DNA of 64,000 nucleotides from Rhodocyclales bacterium (GTDB lineage Bacteria; Pseudomonadota; Gammaproteobacteria; Burkholderiales; Rhodocyclaceae), in the NCBI GenBank assembly GCA_016214145.1, contig JACRPA010000005.1, forward strand, positions 310,001 to 374,000. The letters are read 5' to 3'. Every line of letters starts with the position of its first letter. The first letter of the stretch is position 1. The notes below the pieces were generated by a model, which saw nothing but the letters and a program-made list of their open reading frames with translations, did no database searches and was not told the DNA's origin. Below are positions 47,064 through 57,232 of the stretch, one piece after another. The translations under genes were made by a program, and so were the position numbers.

Positions 47064-47138
47064 CGGAAAGCTGTGCAGGATGCGAAGCGAACAATCATCC
47101 CCTTCCCGAGGGGGGGTGGTGGAAGGCTATGACCCGGG

Positions 47139-47163
47139 CGCCGTGTTACAGCGACTGACTTTT
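47139..47163 (-). repeat. 25-bp bipartite motif, copy 6
   Basis: AAAAGTCAGT, CGCTGTAAC, ACGGCG on the minus strand. It spans the 3' end of the DUF2069 gene; its spacer supplies that gene's TAA stop codon (47146-47148). Confidence 0.75.
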
Positions 47164-47556
47164 GTTCCGGCATTCCGCCCGCTCACGCGGGCATTTGTCT
47201 TCCCTGAAACTTCGTTTTCCGGTGACGCGGACATAGAGCACCGCGCTACCGAACAAAATGCTGGCGAATATTGTTTCGGCGATGGCGAGCCAGGCGGACA
47301 AGCCGTGTTCGGTGGTTGCGCGCACAATGCCTTCGGTGAAATAGGCCAACGTCAGAAGAGACACCCACTGGTGCGTGTAACGCCGGCCGCGCAGCACGCC
47401 AAATAGCGGCGCCAGCAGCGGCAACGCCTTCAGCGCCAGCCACGAGCCGCCCGGGCGCAGGGGCGCCCACCACAGTTCCCAGGCCAGACAGAGAAAAAGC
47501 AAGGTCATCAGGCTCATCGTGGTGGCGTGATTGCAAAGACGGGCGGTAGTAGGCAT
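47146..47556 (-). CDS. DUF2069 family membrane protein
   Basis: A 136-residue protein with four hydrophobic segments between residues 15 and 110 (SLMTLLFLCLAWELWWAPL, WLALKALPLLAPLFGVL, WVSLLTLAYFTEGIV, ETIFASILFGSAVLYV), the pattern of DUF2069, a small inner-membrane family of unknown function. The charged C-terminal tail ends in NKSQSL, encoded by a copy of the 25-bp motif, so the tail may have been changed. It is divergent from yihY with a gap of 48 bases; the two families are often neighbours. Confidence 0.8.
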   Translation of the reverse strand: MPTTARLCNHATTMSLMTLLFLCLAWELWWAPLRPGGSWLALKALPLLAPLFGVLRGRRYTHQWVSLLTLAYFTEGIVRATTEHGLSAWLAIAETIFASILFGSAVLYVRVTGKRSFREDKCPRERAECRNKSQSL

Positions 47557-47604
47557 GAATGCTTCCGGTAGAATCGCGGCATTCTATCGGAACGGGAATC
47601 CTCG

Positions 47605-48429
47605 ATGCGCCTGGTTGGCCTCTTGCCCGACTTCCTGACGCGCTGCGTTTCACGCTTTCGCGAGGAGCGTTGTGCCCAGGCCGCCGCCAGTCTGGCCTTC
47701 ACCACGCTGCTGGCGCTGGTGCCGCTGCTGACAGTGGCGCTGGTGCTGATTTCCCAGTTCGACTTCTTCTCGGGACTGGGCACGGCGTTGCGCGGCTTTC
47801 TCCTCGCCAATCTGCTGCCGGAGAAGGCGGGCAGGGTCATCACCACGTATGCCCTGCAGTTTACGCAAAAGACCGGCCGCCTGACGGCGCTGGGCACGGG
47901 CATGCTGGTCCTTACGGCACTGCTGCTGATGCTCTCCATCGACCGCGTATTCGGCCAGATTTGGCGGGTGAGGGCGCCAAGACCATTGCTGAAGCGTATT
48001 TTTCTATACTTGTGCGGATTGATACTGGGGCCGGTCGTGCTGGGGGCATGCGTGGCGGCGGCGACCTATCTGATGACGGCTTCGCTGGGTCTGGTCAACG
48101 AGCCGAAATGGATGACCAACCTGTTCTTGAAAATCCTGCCGGCACTGCTGCTTGCAGCGCTATGCGGCCTGATTTACTACGCCATGCCGAATCGCCCGGT
48201 GGCACCCCGGCATGCTGTTGTCGGCGGGATGGTGGCGGCCTTGGGCTTTTCCCTCATCCAGCGTGGTTTCGGCTATTACGTATCGGCATTCCCGAACTAC
48301 ACCCTGATCTACGGCGCCTTCGCCACGGTGCCGATCTTCCTGGTCTGGCTGTACCTCTCATGGCTGGTGGTGCTGGGGGGGGCGCTGACGACGGCGGTGC
48401 TGGGGGAGATGCGCTCTGCCAAACGTTGA
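47605..48429 (+). CDS. YihY/BrkB-family inner-membrane protein
   Basis: A 274-residue membrane protein with about six helices. The start CAQAAASLAFTTLLALVPLLTVALVL and the late FPNYTLIYGAFATVPIFLVWLYLSW are the two conserved blocks of the YihY/UPF0761 family. Function is not established; the old label ribonuclease BN is wrong for this family. It converges on the next gene, with the stops directly adjacent. Confidence 0.88.
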   Translation: MRLVGLLPDFLTRCVSRFREERCAQAAASLAFTTLLALVPLLTVALVLISQFDFFSGLGTALRGFLLANLLPEKAGRVITTYALQFTQKTGRLTALGTGMLVLTALLLMLSIDRVFGQIWRVRAPRPLLKRIFLYLCGLILGPVVLGACVAAATYLMTASLGLVNEPKWMTNLFLKILPALLLAALCGLIYYAMPNRPVAPRHAVVGGMVAALGFSLIQRGFGYYVSAFPNYTLIYGAFATVPIFLVWLYLSWLVVLGGALTTAVLGEMRSAKR

Positions 48430-49950
48430 TCACATCGGATAGGGATCGGACTCGAACTGGAACAGTTCGACCGCGCCGGTCTGCAGATCGAGGCTGAGCA
48501 GCCGTCCTTGCATGACGTGGGTCTTGTCCTCGCCGGAGACGATGAAGAAGCGGCGCGCGCTGAAGACGCCGGAGGGGGCAAGGAGAGCAGGATGCTCGCG
48601 CAAGGCCGGAAGGGCCGGCAACAACAGCCCCGGGGTGGGCAATTGGGTTTGATCACCATTACGGAACAAAAGCTGCACCGAACGGGCTGCAGGGGCGACC
48701 AATTCCAGACCCAGCTCGATGTGTTCCGGGTTCTCGCTTTTCATCCAGCGCACAATGCAAATGCTCCAGGGCATGTCGGGCGCTGGACGCAACGCAATGG
48801 CGCTGCCCGGAACCAGCCCTTCGACTTCGCCGGCAACGTGCATCACGGCATATCCGGCGGGGCTTTCATTGAGCACCATCCACTCGGTCATGTGCAGCGC
48901 ACCCGCCTCGGCGCCCTCCTGCACCTCGCCGCGTTCCAGCAATTGCCATAGTTCGCTGAGGCCGACACAGACTTGGGCGCGGAAATTGTTGTGGCGGCGC
49001 GGATGCTGACGATGGGGGGGGTGCGCCCAGTGTGCTTGCAGGCGTTTAAGAGCAGCGAGACCACCATGCCCGGCGGCACGCTCCGGCAGCCGCAAGTTGC
49101 CCGCAGGCATGCCGCTTTCGAGGGCGGAGACCTGTTCGCCGAGCAGACGGGCCAACAACTGGAACGAACAGTAGAGCAGATCGCCATGGTCGGGCGGAAT
49201 TCGCCGGTTGGGCGGCACCGGCCCCATGTCGCGGCTGCCGTCCACCCAGTACCAAGAGCCTTCTTCCTTCGGTGGGGGCGAGGGCAGCAGATTAACCGCA
49301 GCGGCGAACTGCGCGAGGTACTCGCTCGTCAGCGCGATCTCTCCCGGCGAAAAACCTTCGGGTTGGGCTGCGGCCAAGGCCAGCAGCCCCTTGTAGATTT
49401 TTTCGGCATCAAGCGAGAGGCCAGGAATCAAGGTCGCTGTCGGCTCGAAATGTGCCCGTGCCGACTTGGCCAGGGTATGGGCGCGCCGCCACAGGTCCGA
49501 CGGCGGCGGTCCGGCCACCATGCAACTGGCTTCCAGGGCTTCGGCAAGACAACTGAGGGCGCGGGCAGCAACGGAGCCGGCATTGCGACGCTTGCTATGG
49601 GCGAGGCGATCAGCGTCAAGCAGGACGCGTTCGTATCCTGCCGCAATGTTCTCGTGCACGGCGATCAGCAAGGCGGCCATGGCGCGCAATTCCTTGCCGA
49701 GCGGCAGGCTGGCCTCGGTGAGGTGTGCTTTCAGGGCGCGGGAGAGTCGGTGTGCCCGGTCGTAGAAGAGGTCCAGAATTCGGTGGTAATGGGCATCTTC
49801 AAGGCGAGCACGCCCAAGTGCCGCCAGTTCTCCGCTGAGTTGGGCCAGATCCTGCGCAGGGTCTTCCGGAATCGGGGTGGCGAGCCAATCCAAGACGTGG
49901 GCGACGTCATCGGACAGGCGAATCTGGCGGACGGGGGCTGTGCGTGCCAA
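48430..49950 (-). CDS. Hypothetical protein with PilZ-like C-terminal region
   Basis: A 506-residue soluble protein. The N-terminal 350 residues are helical and unfamiliar. The segment near residues 365-440 (WMVLNESPAGYAVMHVAGE, VPGSAIALRP, SICIVRWMKSENPEHIELGLEL) has the strand pattern of a PilZ-like beta barrel. The usual RxxxR and D/NxSxxG cyclic di-GMP motifs are only partly present (NESPAG), so nucleotide binding is uncertain. Plus-strand ORFs in this region are shadows. The gene stands alone between yihY and the rpsP operon. The call rests on pattern recognition. Confidence 0.6.
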   Translation of the reverse strand: MARTAPVRQIRLSDDVAHVLDWLATPIPEDPAQDLAQLSGELAALGRARLEDAHYHRILDLFYDRAHRLSRALKAHLTEASLPLGKELRAMAALLIAVHENIAAGYERVLLDADRLAHSKRRNAGSVAARALSCLAEALEASCMVAGPPPSDLWRRAHTLAKSARAHFEPTATLIPGLSLDAEKIYKGLLALAAAQPEGFSPGEIALTSEYLAQFAAAVNLLPSPPPKEEGSWYWVDGSRDMGPVPPNRRIPPDHGDLLYCSFQLLARLLGEQVSALESGMPAGNLRLPERAAGHGGLAALKRLQAHWAHPPHRQHPRRHNNFRAQVCVGLSELWQLLERGEVQEGAEAGALHMTEWMVLNESPAGYAVMHVAGEVEGLVPGSAIALRPAPDMPWSICIVRWMKSENPEHIELGLELVAPAARSVQLLFRNGDQTQLPTPGLLLPALPALREHPALLAPSGVFSARRFFIVSGEDKTHVMQGRLLSLDLQTGAVELFQFESDPYPM

Positions 49951-50079
49951 GCTTCCGTAGGCCGTGGGGCGGCCCCAAAAATGATAATGGGTTCATTGTA
50001 GTGGAATCGGCCGGCCGGGCAAGGGGCGACGCAAGCGCGCGCGGCAGGTTGGAGACTGCCTCCGGGTTATCGCTTGTTC

Positions 50080-50106
50080 TTGTTTATCAGATGATTTTCC
50101 TATAAG
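50080..50106 (+). promoter_or_regulatory. Possible promoter of the rpsP operon
   Basis: TTGTTT (50080-50085), a short 15-base spacer and TATAAG (50101-50106), about 100 bases before rpsP. The TATAAGATATTTG stretch is the only clear AT-rich -10-like site in the 257-base gap 49951-50207, which holds no gene. Confidence 0.35.
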
Positions 50107-50207
50107 ATATTTGCCTTTTTAGCTTCGGCTGCTTCGTTGGCTGTTCGCTTCGCGGACCCGGCCTGCGCCGAATCCCCATTTTCCGATTTCAACCAAGGGT
50201 TAAGCAC

Positions 50208-50462
50208 ATGGTCGTCATTCGACTTGCCCGGGGCGGCGCCAAGAAGCGTCCGTTCTACAACATGGTCGTCACCGATTCGCGCAAGCGCCGCGATGGCGCC
50301 TGCATTGAACGCGTCGGCTACTACAATCCCGTTGCCGGCGAGAAGGAGCAGGGGCTGCGCGTCGACATGCTGCGCATCGAGCATTGGACGAGCAAGGGCG
50401 CCCAACTGTCGCCTACCGTCGCGCGGCTGGTCAAGCAGTTCGCTGCCAAGGCTGCTGCCTAA
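50208..50462 (+). CDS. rpsP: 30S ribosomal protein S16
   Basis: An 84-residue protein with the S16 N-terminus [29 protein letters not shown] and YYNPVAG. It is part of the small ribosomal subunit. First gene of rpsP-rimM-trmD-rplS, the conserved proteobacterial order; rimM follows five bases later. AAGGGTTAAGC precedes the ATG. Confidence 0.97.
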   Translation: MVVIRLARGGAKKRPFYNMVVTDSRKRRDGACIERVGYYNPVAGEKEQGLRVDMLRIEHWTSKGAQLSPTVARLVKQFAAKAAA

Positions 50463-50467
50463 CACGC

Positions 50468-50977
50468 ATGATCGTCCTGGGGCGCATCACCGCCCCATTC
50501 GGCATCCGCGGCTGGGTCAATATTCATGTCTACGGAGACGATCCGCAGGCGTGGGCGCAAATGCCGTGCTGGTGGTTGAGCGCGGACGAGGAGATGGCGG
50601 ATGCGGCGTGGCAGGCGAGGCAGCTCGCCGAATGCAAGCCGCATGGTAAGGGCCTTGTCGCACGTTTCGACGGCATCGAGGACCGCAACGCGGCGGAGCA
50701 ATTGTCCCGACTCTATGTCGGTGCGCCTCGCGAGGCGCTGCCGAAAACGGCAAAAAATGAATTCTACTGGGCCGATCTGATTGGCCTGGAAGTGGTGAAT
50801 CGGGCGGGCGAACGGCTGGGCCGTGTCGCAGAACTGGTGAGGACCGGTGCGCACGAAGTGCTCGACGTGCGCGACGAGGACGGCAGCCGGCGCCTGCTGC
50901 CTTTCGTGGCGACGGTGATCAAGGAGGTGGATCTGGCCGGGTGCCTGATCCAGGTGGACTGGGAGCGTGACTGGTGA
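50468..50977 (+). CDS. rimM: Ribosome maturation factor RimM
   Basis: A 169-residue protein with the two beta-barrel domains of RimM: the N-terminal [23 protein letters not shown] and the PRC-barrel starting [22 protein letters not shown] and ending VDWERDW. It helps assemble the head of the 30S subunit and binds S19. The ATG at 50468 fits homologues. The stop overlaps the trmD GTG (GTGA). Confidence 0.95.
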   Translation: MIVLGRITAPFGIRGWVNIHVYGDDPQAWAQMPCWWLSADEEMADAAWQARQLAECKPHGKGLVARFDGIEDRNAAEQLSRLYVGAPREALPKTAKNEFYWADLIGLEVVNRAGERLGRVAELVRTGAHEVLDVRDEDGSRRLLPFVATVIKEVDLAGCLIQVDWERDW

Positions 50978-51717
50978 GCGTCGCTTTCGATGTCATCACG
51001 CTGTTCCCGGAGATGTTCGCCGCGGTGGCCGACTACGGCATCACGCGGCGGGCGCGCGAGCAGGGCCTGTGGCGCCTGGCGCTGTGGAACCCGCGCGACT
51101 TCGCGGTCGACAACTACCGTACGGTGGATGACCGGCCCTACGGCGGCGGGCCCGGCATGGTGATGCTGGCCGAACCGCTGGAAAAGGCGATAGACGCGGC
51201 CAGGGGAAACCAACCTGGTGGCAAGGTGATCTACCTGACGCCGCAAGGCCGCCCACTGAGTCATGAGCGGGTGCTAGGGCTGGCGCAGGGGGCGGGAGCG
51301 ATCCTGCTGTGCGGACGCTACGAAGGGGTCGATGAACGGCTCATTCAGCGTAGCGTTGATGAGGAAGTCTCTCTGGGCGACTTTGTCCTCTCCGGCGGCG
51401 AGATCGCGGCGATGGCGCTGATCGATGCGGTGGTGCGGCAATTGCCTGGGGCGTTGAACGATGCCGATTCGGTGGTGGAGGAATCCTTTGCCGGCGGATT
51501 GCTCGATTGTCCGCACTACACGCGGCCCGAAGTTTATGCAGGGCTGCCGGTGCCGGCGGTATTGCTTTCCGGTCATCACGCCGATATCCGGCGCTGGCGG
51601 CTGAAGCAGGCGCTGGGGCGCACCTGGCTACGGCGACCGGAGTTGATCGAAAGCCGGCAATTGAGCAAGGAAGAATCGATCCTGCTGGAGGAGTTCAAGC
51701 AGGAGCAGAGAAAGTAG
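50974..51717 (+). CDS. trmD: tRNA (guanine-N1)-methyltransferase
   Basis: A 247-residue SPOUT-class enzyme. [11 protein letters not shown] at the start, GGGPGMVM near residue 58, and the trefoil-knot S-adenosylmethionine site [11 protein letters not shown] and [11 protein letters not shown] near 110-140 are all present. It methylates G37 of tRNAs to keep the reading frame. GTG start, coupled to rimM. Confidence 0.97.
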   Translation: MSVAFDVITLFPEMFAAVADYGITRRAREQGLWRLALWNPRDFAVDNYRTVDDRPYGGGPGMVMLAEPLEKAIDAARGNQPGGKVIYLTPQGRPLSHERVLGLAQGAGAILLCGRYEGVDERLIQRSVDEEVSLGDFVLSGGEIAAMALIDAVVRQLPGALNDADSVVEESFAGGLLDCPHYTRPEVYAGLPVPAVLLSGHHADIRRWRLKQALGRTWLRRPELIESRQLSKEESILLEEFKQEQRK

Positions 51718-51817
51718 TTGGGTAGCGGCAACAGTTTGTTAAACGAGAAACGTGCGCATCATGCTGCGGCATGCTCTGCGCACAAGGCCAAAGGCCATTC
51801 GACTTAGGAGCAAGGCA

Positions 51818-52195
51818 ATGAATCTCATCGAGCAACTGGAACAGGAAGAAATCGCCCGCCTGGGCAAGACCATCCCAGAGTTCGCCCCCGGCGACACGGT
51901 GATCGTCAACGTGAACGTCGTCGAAGGCGAGCGCAAGCGCGTGCAGGCCTACGAGGGCGTGGTGATCGGCAAGCGCAACCGCGGCCTCAATTCCGCCTTC
52001 ACGGTGCGCAAGATCTCCTCCGGCGAGGGCGTCGAGCGAACCTTCCAGACCTATTCCCCGCTGATCGCCAGCATCGAGGTGAAGCGCAAGGGCGATGTGC
52101 GCCGCGCCAAGCTATATTATCTGCGCCAGCGTTCCGGCAAGTCGGCGCGCATCCGCGAGAAGTTGGAAGCGTCAGGCAAGGGCGGCGCGAAGTAA
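51818..52195 (+). CDS. rplS: 50S ribosomal protein L19
   Basis: A 125-residue protein starting [21 protein letters not shown], with [26 protein letters not shown] and [12 protein letters not shown], the L19 core. It sits at the 30S-50S interface. The ATG at 51818 follows TAGGAG; an upstream in-frame start at 51752 lies in the untranslated gap. A strong terminator closes the operon. Confidence 0.97.
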   Translation: MNLIEQLEQEEIARLGKTIPEFAPGDTVIVNVNVVEGERKRVQAYEGVVIGKRNRGLNSAFTVRKISSGEGVERTFQTYSPLIASIEVKRKGDVRRAKLYYLRQRSGKSARIREKLEASGKGGAK

Positions 52196-52211
52196 GCGGG
52201 ACGAACAAGGC

Positions 52212-52242
52212 AAACGGGGCGCTGCGGCGCCCCGTTTCTTTA
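52212..52242 (+). terminator. Terminator of the rpsP-rplS operon
   Basis: Eleven-bp perfect stem AAACGGGGCGC/GCGCCCCGTTT around TGCG, followed by CTTTAT; begins 16 bases after the rplS stop. Confidence 0.88.
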
Positions 52243-52260
52243 TGCCTCCAGGCAGGGGGC

Positions 52261-53067
52261 TCAGCCTTCGAGCTTGTTGCGCTCGATAAGCGCGTAGGCG
52301 GAGTGGTTGTGAATGGACTCGAAATTCTCCGATTCCACCACGTAGGCATCGATCCGTTTTTCCTTGTTGAGCAGCGCGGCGACGTCGCGCACCATATCCT
52401 CGACGAACTTCGGGTTGTCGTAGGCGCGTTCGGTGATGTGCTTTTCGTCGGCGCGCTTCAACAGGCCGTACAACTCGCATGAGGCCTGGCCCTCGACCAG
52501 TTGCACCAGGTCCTCGATCCAGACGAAATCGTTGGTCGTCGCCGTGACAGTGACGTGAGAACGCTGGTTATGGGCGCCGCGCTCCGAGATTTTCTTCGAG
52601 CAGGGACACAGGCTGGTGACGGGCACCAGAACCTTCATGGTGAAGCGGTAGTGGCCGCCGTCGCAGACTTTGCCGATGAAAGTGACCTCATAATCCATCA
52701 GGCTCTGCACACCCGACACGGGGGCCTTCTTGTTGACGAAATAGGGGAAGGTCATCTCGACGTGGCCAGTCTCCGCCTCCAGTCGCTTGACCATCTCGCG
52801 CACCATCGGCTCGAAATTCTCCACGGAGATCTCGCGCTCGTTGGTGTTGAGAATCTCGACGAAGCGCGACATGTGCGTGCCCTTGAAATTGTGGGGCAGG
52901 CCGACGTACATGTTGAACATGGCGATGGTGTGCTGCACGCCGCCGTTCTTGTCCATCACCCTGACCGGGTGGCGGATCGATTTGATGCCGACCTTGTCGA
53001 TGGCCAGCTGGCGGGTGTCGGCGGAGCCTTGGACGTCGGGTATGGCCATAGTGTCGCTCAGGTTCAT
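52261..53067 (-). CDS. folE2: GTP cyclohydrolase IB
   Basis: A 268-residue protein of the FolE2 (COG1469) family, which makes dihydroneopterin triphosphate for folate or queuosine using metals other than zinc. The conserved cysteine is in [11 protein letters not shown] and is followed by GAHNQRSHV, the family signature. The ATG at 53067 gives [15 protein letters not shown] as in homologues. A queuosine gene, queG, lies at 58.8 kb, but no operon link exists. Convergent with rplS. Confidence 0.93.
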   Translation of the reverse strand: MNLSDTMAIPDVQGSADTRQLAIDKVGIKSIRHPVRVMDKNGGVQHTIAMFNMYVGLPHNFKGTHMSRFVEILNTNEREISVENFEPMVREMVKRLEAETGHVEMTFPYFVNKKAPVSGVQSLMDYEVTFIGKVCDGGHYRFTMKVLVPVTSLCPCSKKISERGAHNQRSHVTVTATTNDFVWIEDLVQLVEGQASCELYGLLKRADEKHITERAYDNPKFVEDMVRDVAALLNKEKRIDAYVVESENFESIHNHSAYALIERNKLEG

Positions 53068-53134
53068 GGTGTTCTCTCTCGGGGCAGGTCTATTAGCGTT
53101 TTCTTTTAAACACATCCTACCATTCCCGACGGAA

Positions 53135-54985
53135 TCACTCAAGTATTACCCGCTTCACCCTTTCCGAAATGCTTTTGGCGTCCAGACCCAGCTGCGCCAG
53201 CAGGGTGGCGGAATCGCCGTGTTCGGTGAATCGATCGGGCAGACCGAGGCGCAGCAGTCGCGTATTGAGGCCCTGTTCCTCCAGCGAGCGCGCCACTTCC
53301 GCGCCGGCGCCGCCGATGACGGCATTTTCCTCCAGGGTGACAACCAAGTCATGGCCGAAGGCGAGTTCCCTGACCAGGGCATGGTCGAGCGGCTTGATGA
53401 AGCGCATGTTGGCGACGGTGGCATTCAGGATGTCACCCGCTTCGAGGGCCGGCGCCAGCAGGCTGCCGAAGGCGAGCAGGGCGATGCGCGATCCCGAGCG
53501 GCGGAGCTCACCCTTGCCCAGCGGCAGGGCAGCCAGTTCCTTTTGCGGTGGAACGCCGGGGCCGTGGCCGCGCGGATAGCGCACGGCGCTGGGGCCGTCG
53601 TGGAGAAAGGCGGTGGTGAGCATCCGTCGGCATTCGTTCTCGTCGGCGGGGGCCATGACGACCAGGTTCGGCAGGCAAGTCAGGTAGGACAGGTCGAAGG
53701 CGCCGTTGTGGGTGGCGCCGTCGGCGCCGACGAGGCCGCCGCGGTCGATGGCCAGCATGACCGGCAGGTTCTGCAGGGCGATGTCGTGGATCAGCTGATC
53801 GTAGGCGCGCTGCAGAAAGGTCGAATAGATCGCCACCACCGGCTTGATGCCCTCGCAGGCGAGGCCGGCGGCGAAGGTCAGCGCGTGCTGTTCGGCGATG
53901 CCGACATCGTGGAAGCGCTGCGGGTATTCCTCGGCGAAGCGCACCATGCCCGAGCCTTCTTTCATGGCCGGCGTGATGGCGACGAGGCGCGCGTCCTGCG
54001 CCGCCATGTCGCACAGCCAGTCGCCGAAGACCTGGGTATAGGTGGGGCCGCCGCCCTTGCCCTGCTGGATGCCGTTCTCGCTGTCGAACTTCGACACGCC
54101 GTGATACAGCACCGGGTCGGCTTCGGCCAGCTTGTAGCCCTGGCCCTTCTTGGTGATGACGTGAAGGAACTGTGGGCCCTTCAGTTCGGCGATGTTGCGC
54201 AGCGTCGGCACCAGCGAATCGAGGTCGTGGCCGTCGATCGGGCCGATGTAGTTGAAGCCGAATTCCTCGAACAGGGTGCCCGGCGTGACCATGCCCTTGA
54301 TGTGCTCCTCGGTGCGCTTGGCAAATTCCAGCAGGGAAGGCGAGACGCCGAGCACTTTCTCGCCGGCGCGGCGCGCGGCGTTGAAGGCGTGGCCGGAGAA
54401 CAGCCGCGCCAGATACTTGTTCAGCGCCCCCACCGGCGGCGAGATCGACATGTCGTTGTCGTTGAGGATGACCAGCAGGTTGGCATCGGCGACGCCGGCG
54501 TTGTTGAGCGCCTCGAAGGCCATGCCGGCGGTCATGGCGCCGTCGCCGATGACGGCGACGACGTGCTTCTGCTCGCCGCGGTCCCGCGCGCCGATGGCCA
54601 TGCCCAGCGCCGCCGAGATGGAGGTGGAGGAATGACCGGTGCCGAAGGTGTCGTAGGGGCTTTCGTCGCGGCGCGGGAAGCCGGAGACGCCGCCCAGCAT
54701 GCGCAGCCTGGCCATGCCGGCGCGCCGGCCAGTGAGCACCTTGTGGGCATAGGTCTGGTGGCCAACGTCCCACACCAGCCGGTCCTCCGGCGTGTTGAAG
54801 ACGTAGTGCAGGGCGATGGTCAGTTCCACCGTGCCGAGATTCGAGGAAAGATGGCCGCCGGTCTTCGACACCGACTCGATGAGAAATTCGCGCAGCTCCT
54901 GCGCCAGCTGCGGCAATTGCTTGCGCTCGAGCTGGCGCAATTCGGCAGGGCTGTTGACGGTGTCGAGCAAGGGGTAGGCGGACAT
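53135..54985 (-). CDS. dxs: 1-deoxy-D-xylulose-5-phosphate synthase
   Basis: A 616-residue thiamine diphosphate enzyme. [18 protein letters not shown] near residue 150 is the cofactor motif; the pyrimidine-binding domain ([20 protein letters not shown]) and C-terminal transketolase domain are complete. It makes the first committed intermediate of the MEP isoprenoid pathway. ispA lies 23 bases upstream on the same strand, then xseB, the usual xseB-ispA-dxs operon. Confidence 0.97.
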   Translation of the reverse strand: MSAYPLLDTVNSPAELRQLERKQLPQLAQELREFLIESVSKTGGHLSSNLGTVELTIALHYVFNTPEDRLVWDVGHQTYAHKVLTGRRAGMARLRMLGGVSGFPRRDESPYDTFGTGHSSTSISAALGMAIGARDRGEQKHVVAVIGDGAMTAGMAFEALNNAGVADANLLVILNDNDMSISPPVGALNKYLARLFSGHAFNAARRAGEKVLGVSPSLLEFAKRTEEHIKGMVTPGTLFEEFGFNYIGPIDGHDLDSLVPTLRNIAELKGPQFLHVITKKGQGYKLAEADPVLYHGVSKFDSENGIQQGKGGGPTYTQVFGDWLCDMAAQDARLVAITPAMKEGSGMVRFAEEYPQRFHDVGIAEQHALTFAAGLACEGIKPVVAIYSTFLQRAYDQLIHDIALQNLPVMLAIDRGGLVGADGATHNGAFDLSYLTCLPNLVVMAPADENECRRMLTTAFLHDGPSAVRYPRGHGPGVPPQKELAALPLGKGELRRSGSRIALLAFGSLLAPALEAGDILNATVANMRFIKPLDHALVRELAFGHDLVVTLEENAVIGGAGAEVARSLEEQGLNTRLLRLGLPDRFTEHGDSATLLAQLGLDAKSISERVKRVILE

Positions 54986-55008
54986 GACGATCTGCGATGC
55001 GGTGTGCT

Positions 55009-55896
55009 TCAGAATTTCCGTGTGACGATGAAATGGGCCAGTTCGTGCAGGCGGCGGCCGCGCTCGCCGAAGGCCTCGATGGCTTCCCGCGCCTCGCTGC
55101 GCAGGGCGTCAGCCATCTCCCGCGCCTCGGCCAGGCCCATCGCGCTGACGTAGGTGGCCTTGCCCTGGGCGGCGTCCTTGCCGGCGGTCTTGCCCAGCGT
55201 GGCCGTGCTGGCTTCGGCATCGAGCAGATCGTCGACTACCTGGAACAGCAGGCCGACGCGCTTGGCGAAATGGTCGAGGCGCGCCATCTCCTCTTCGGGC
55301 AGCGGCGGGCCGCACTGTGCGCCGAGCAGGATGGCTGACCGGATCAACGCGCCGGTCTTGTGCACGTGCATGAGTTCCAGTTCCGGGCGTGTCAATTGCT
55401 GCCCGGTGCCCTCGATGTCGATCATCTGGCCGCCGGCCATGCCGCGCGAGCCGGACGCCTGCGCCAGGAGGCGCAGCATTTCGATCTGGCGGCGCGGATC
55501 GTCGGCCAGCACGTGGTCGGAGAGCAGCAGGAAGGCCTGGGATTGCAAGGCATCGCCGACCAGCAGCGCGGTGGCCTCGTCGTATTCGACATGGCAGGTG
55601 GGCTTGCCGCGGCGCAGGACGTCGTTGTCCATGCAGGGCAGGTCGTCGTGCACCAGGGAATAGGCGTGGATCATCTCGACGGCGCAGCCGGCAATGTCCA
55701 GGCGCGCATGGTCGGCGCCGGCCAGTTCGCCCGCCGCGTGGCACAGCAGCGGGCGCACGCGCTTGCCGCCGCCGAGGGTGGCGTAGCGCATGGCCTTGTG
55801 AAGGCGCTGCGGGGCGATGTCGGCGGCAGGCAGCAGGCTTTCGAGCGCACGCTCGGTGCGCTGCTGCACGGCAGTCATCCAGCTCTGGAAATCCAT
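55009..55896 (-). CDS. ispA: Farnesyl diphosphate synthase
   Basis: A 295-residue trans-prenyltransferase with the first aspartate-rich motif DDLPCMDND near residue 84 and the second, DDLLDAEAS, near 224, both binding Mg and diphosphate. It makes farnesyl diphosphate for quinones and undecaprenyl carriers. It stands between xseB and dxs; a repeat of about 48 bases separates it from xseB. Confidence 0.95.
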   Translation of the reverse strand: MDFQSWMTAVQQRTERALESLLPAADIAPQRLHKAMRYATLGGGKRVRPLLCHAAGELAGADHARLDIAGCAVEMIHAYSLVHDDLPCMDNDVLRRGKPTCHVEYDEATALLVGDALQSQAFLLLSDHVLADDPRRQIEMLRLLAQASGSRGMAGGQMIDIEGTGQQLTRPELELMHVHKTGALIRSAILLGAQCGPPLPEEEMARLDHFAKRVGLLFQVVDDLLDAEASTATLGKTAGKDAAQGKATYVSAMGLAEAREMADALRSEAREAIEAFGERGRRLHELAHFIVTRKF

Positions 55897-55904
55897 CTTG
55901 AAGA

Positions 55905-55952
55905 GTCAGCGCCCCCTCGGGGGGCAGCGAACGAAGCGAGCGTGGGGGTGGT
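55905..55952. repeat. Intergenic repeat with CCCCCTCGGGGGG core between xseB and ispA
   Basis: A CCCCCTCGGGGGG palindrome is followed by CAGCGAACGAAGCGAGCG and TGGGGG. Repeats of this shape are common between genes in Betaproteobacteria. It lies inside the xseB-ispA-dxs operon. Confidence 0.65.
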
Positions 55953-55957
55953 TCATC

Positions 55958-56194
55958 TCAGTTTTCGGAACGCGGCAAATCCTGCAACTGGCCCGCTTCG
56001 AGCACCTGGATTTTCTGCTCGGCGGCGGCCAGCGCGCCCTGGCAATGCTTGAGCAGTGCCGCGCCGCGCTGGTAGGCGGCGAGCGATTCTTCCAGGCTGA
56101 GCTTGCCGGTCTCCATGCCCTGCACGATGGATTCCAGTTCGGCCAGCGCCGCCTCGAAGGAGGGAGGCGGCTTGTCGTTTGCAGCTTGGCTCAT
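55958..56194 (-). CDS. xseB: Exodeoxyribonuclease VII small subunit
   Basis: A 78-residue protein with the XseB pattern SFEAALAELESIVQGMETGKLSLEESLAAYQRGAALLKHCQ, a helical hairpin. With XseA it degrades single-stranded DNA. First gene of xseB-ispA-dxs. The start ATG is at 56194; a longer out-of-frame ORF to 56225 is not coding. Confidence 0.94.
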   Translation of the reverse strand: MSQAANDKPPPSFEAALAELESIVQGMETGKLSLEESLAAYQRGAALLKHCQGALAAAEQKIQVLEAGQLQDLPRSEN

Positions 56195-56338
56195 TGGGGA
56201 TTGCTGATGGGCAAACCGTAATCATAGCGTATTGCCTTCATCCGGGCACGCGGCGCTTCGACTATACTCGGCCACTTTTCGCATTGTCGCCAACGGGTTG
56301 GGTTTCCCCCAACCCCGCATGCCGGACTTCTCTCAAGC

Positions 56339-57199
56339 ATGAACATGCAGTCCCTCTGGATGATCGCGGCGAGCGCGCTGTTCGCCTGCATGGGCGTCTG
56401 CGTCAAGCTGGGCGCCAGCCTGTTTTCCGCCGCTGAACTGGTGTTTTACCGCGGCGTCATCGCGCTCATCCTTCTGTGGGGCTTCGTGCTCGTGCGGCGA
56501 CTGCCGCTGGCCACCCCGCATTGGCGCGCCCACCTGTGGCGGGGGGTGGCCGGTTCCGTTTCCCTGGTGCTGTATTTCTACGCCATCAGCGTCCTGCCGC
56601 TGGCGACGGCGGTGACGCTCAACTACACTTCACCGCTCTTCCTTGCCCTCATCCTGGCGTTCTGGGTCGGCGAACGCGTGCGCTGGACGCTGTTTCTCGC
56701 CCTGACGCTGGGGTTGGCCGGCGTGGCCCTGCTGCTGCGGCCTAGCTTCGAGGCGGACCAGTGGCAGGGTGGGCTGGCTGCGCTGGCCTCCGGCGCCGGC
56801 GCCGGCATTGCATATTTCAATGTGCGGAAGCTGGGGCGTCTGGGCGAACCCGAATGGCGTACGGTGTTCTATTTTTCGCTGGCGTCGGCCATGATCGGCA
56901 TGCCCTGGCTGCTGGCGAGCCAGACGGTCCATGCCATCAGCGGCCAGGGCGCCCTGCTGGTGCTCGGCGTGGGCGGCTTCGGCGCGCTGGCGCAGCTGGC
57001 CATGACGCGGGCCTACAAGCGGGGCAGCACCCTGGTGTCGGCCAGCCTGGCCTACAGCACGGTGATTTTCGCCAGCCTGTTCGGCATGCTGCTGTGGGAC
57101 GAGGTCTTGCCGCTGTCCGCCTGGATTGCCATCGGGCTCATCGTCGCCAGCGGCCTGGTTGCTTCGGCGCAATCGCGTGCGCCGGCCGGGCAGGATTGA
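56339..57199 (+). CDS. DMT-superfamily EamA transporter
   Basis: A 286-residue membrane protein with ten helices in two EamA repeats; the first starts SLWMIAASALFACMGVCVKLGA, and both repeats hold the Pro-containing motif (ATAVTLNYTSPLFLALILA; STLVSASLAYSTVIFASLFG). Probably a small-metabolite exporter; the substrate is unknown. Divergent from xseB with a 144-base gap. Followed by a SpoIIAA-like gene after 33 bases. Confidence 0.85.
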   Translation: MNMQSLWMIAASALFACMGVCVKLGASLFSAAELVFYRGVIALILLWGFVLVRRLPLATPHWRAHLWRGVAGSVSLVLYFYAISVLPLATAVTLNYTSPLFLALILAFWVGERVRWTLFLALTLGLAGVALLLRPSFEADQWQGGLAALASGAGAGIAYFNVRKLGRLGEPEWRTVFYFSLASAMIGMPWLLASQTVHAISGQGALLVLGVGGFGALAQLAMTRAYKRGSTLVSASLAYSTVIFASLFGMLLWDEVLPLSAWIAIGLIVASGLVASAQSRAPAGQD

Positions 57200-57232
57200 T
57201 ATAGTAGAAACGGACAAACAAGGGAGCGCAGC

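Noticed and set aside
52787-55153. Plus-strand ORF of 788 residues across folE2 and dxs
   Set aside because: It spans two well-supported minus-strand genes and has no family features; it is an antisense shadow.
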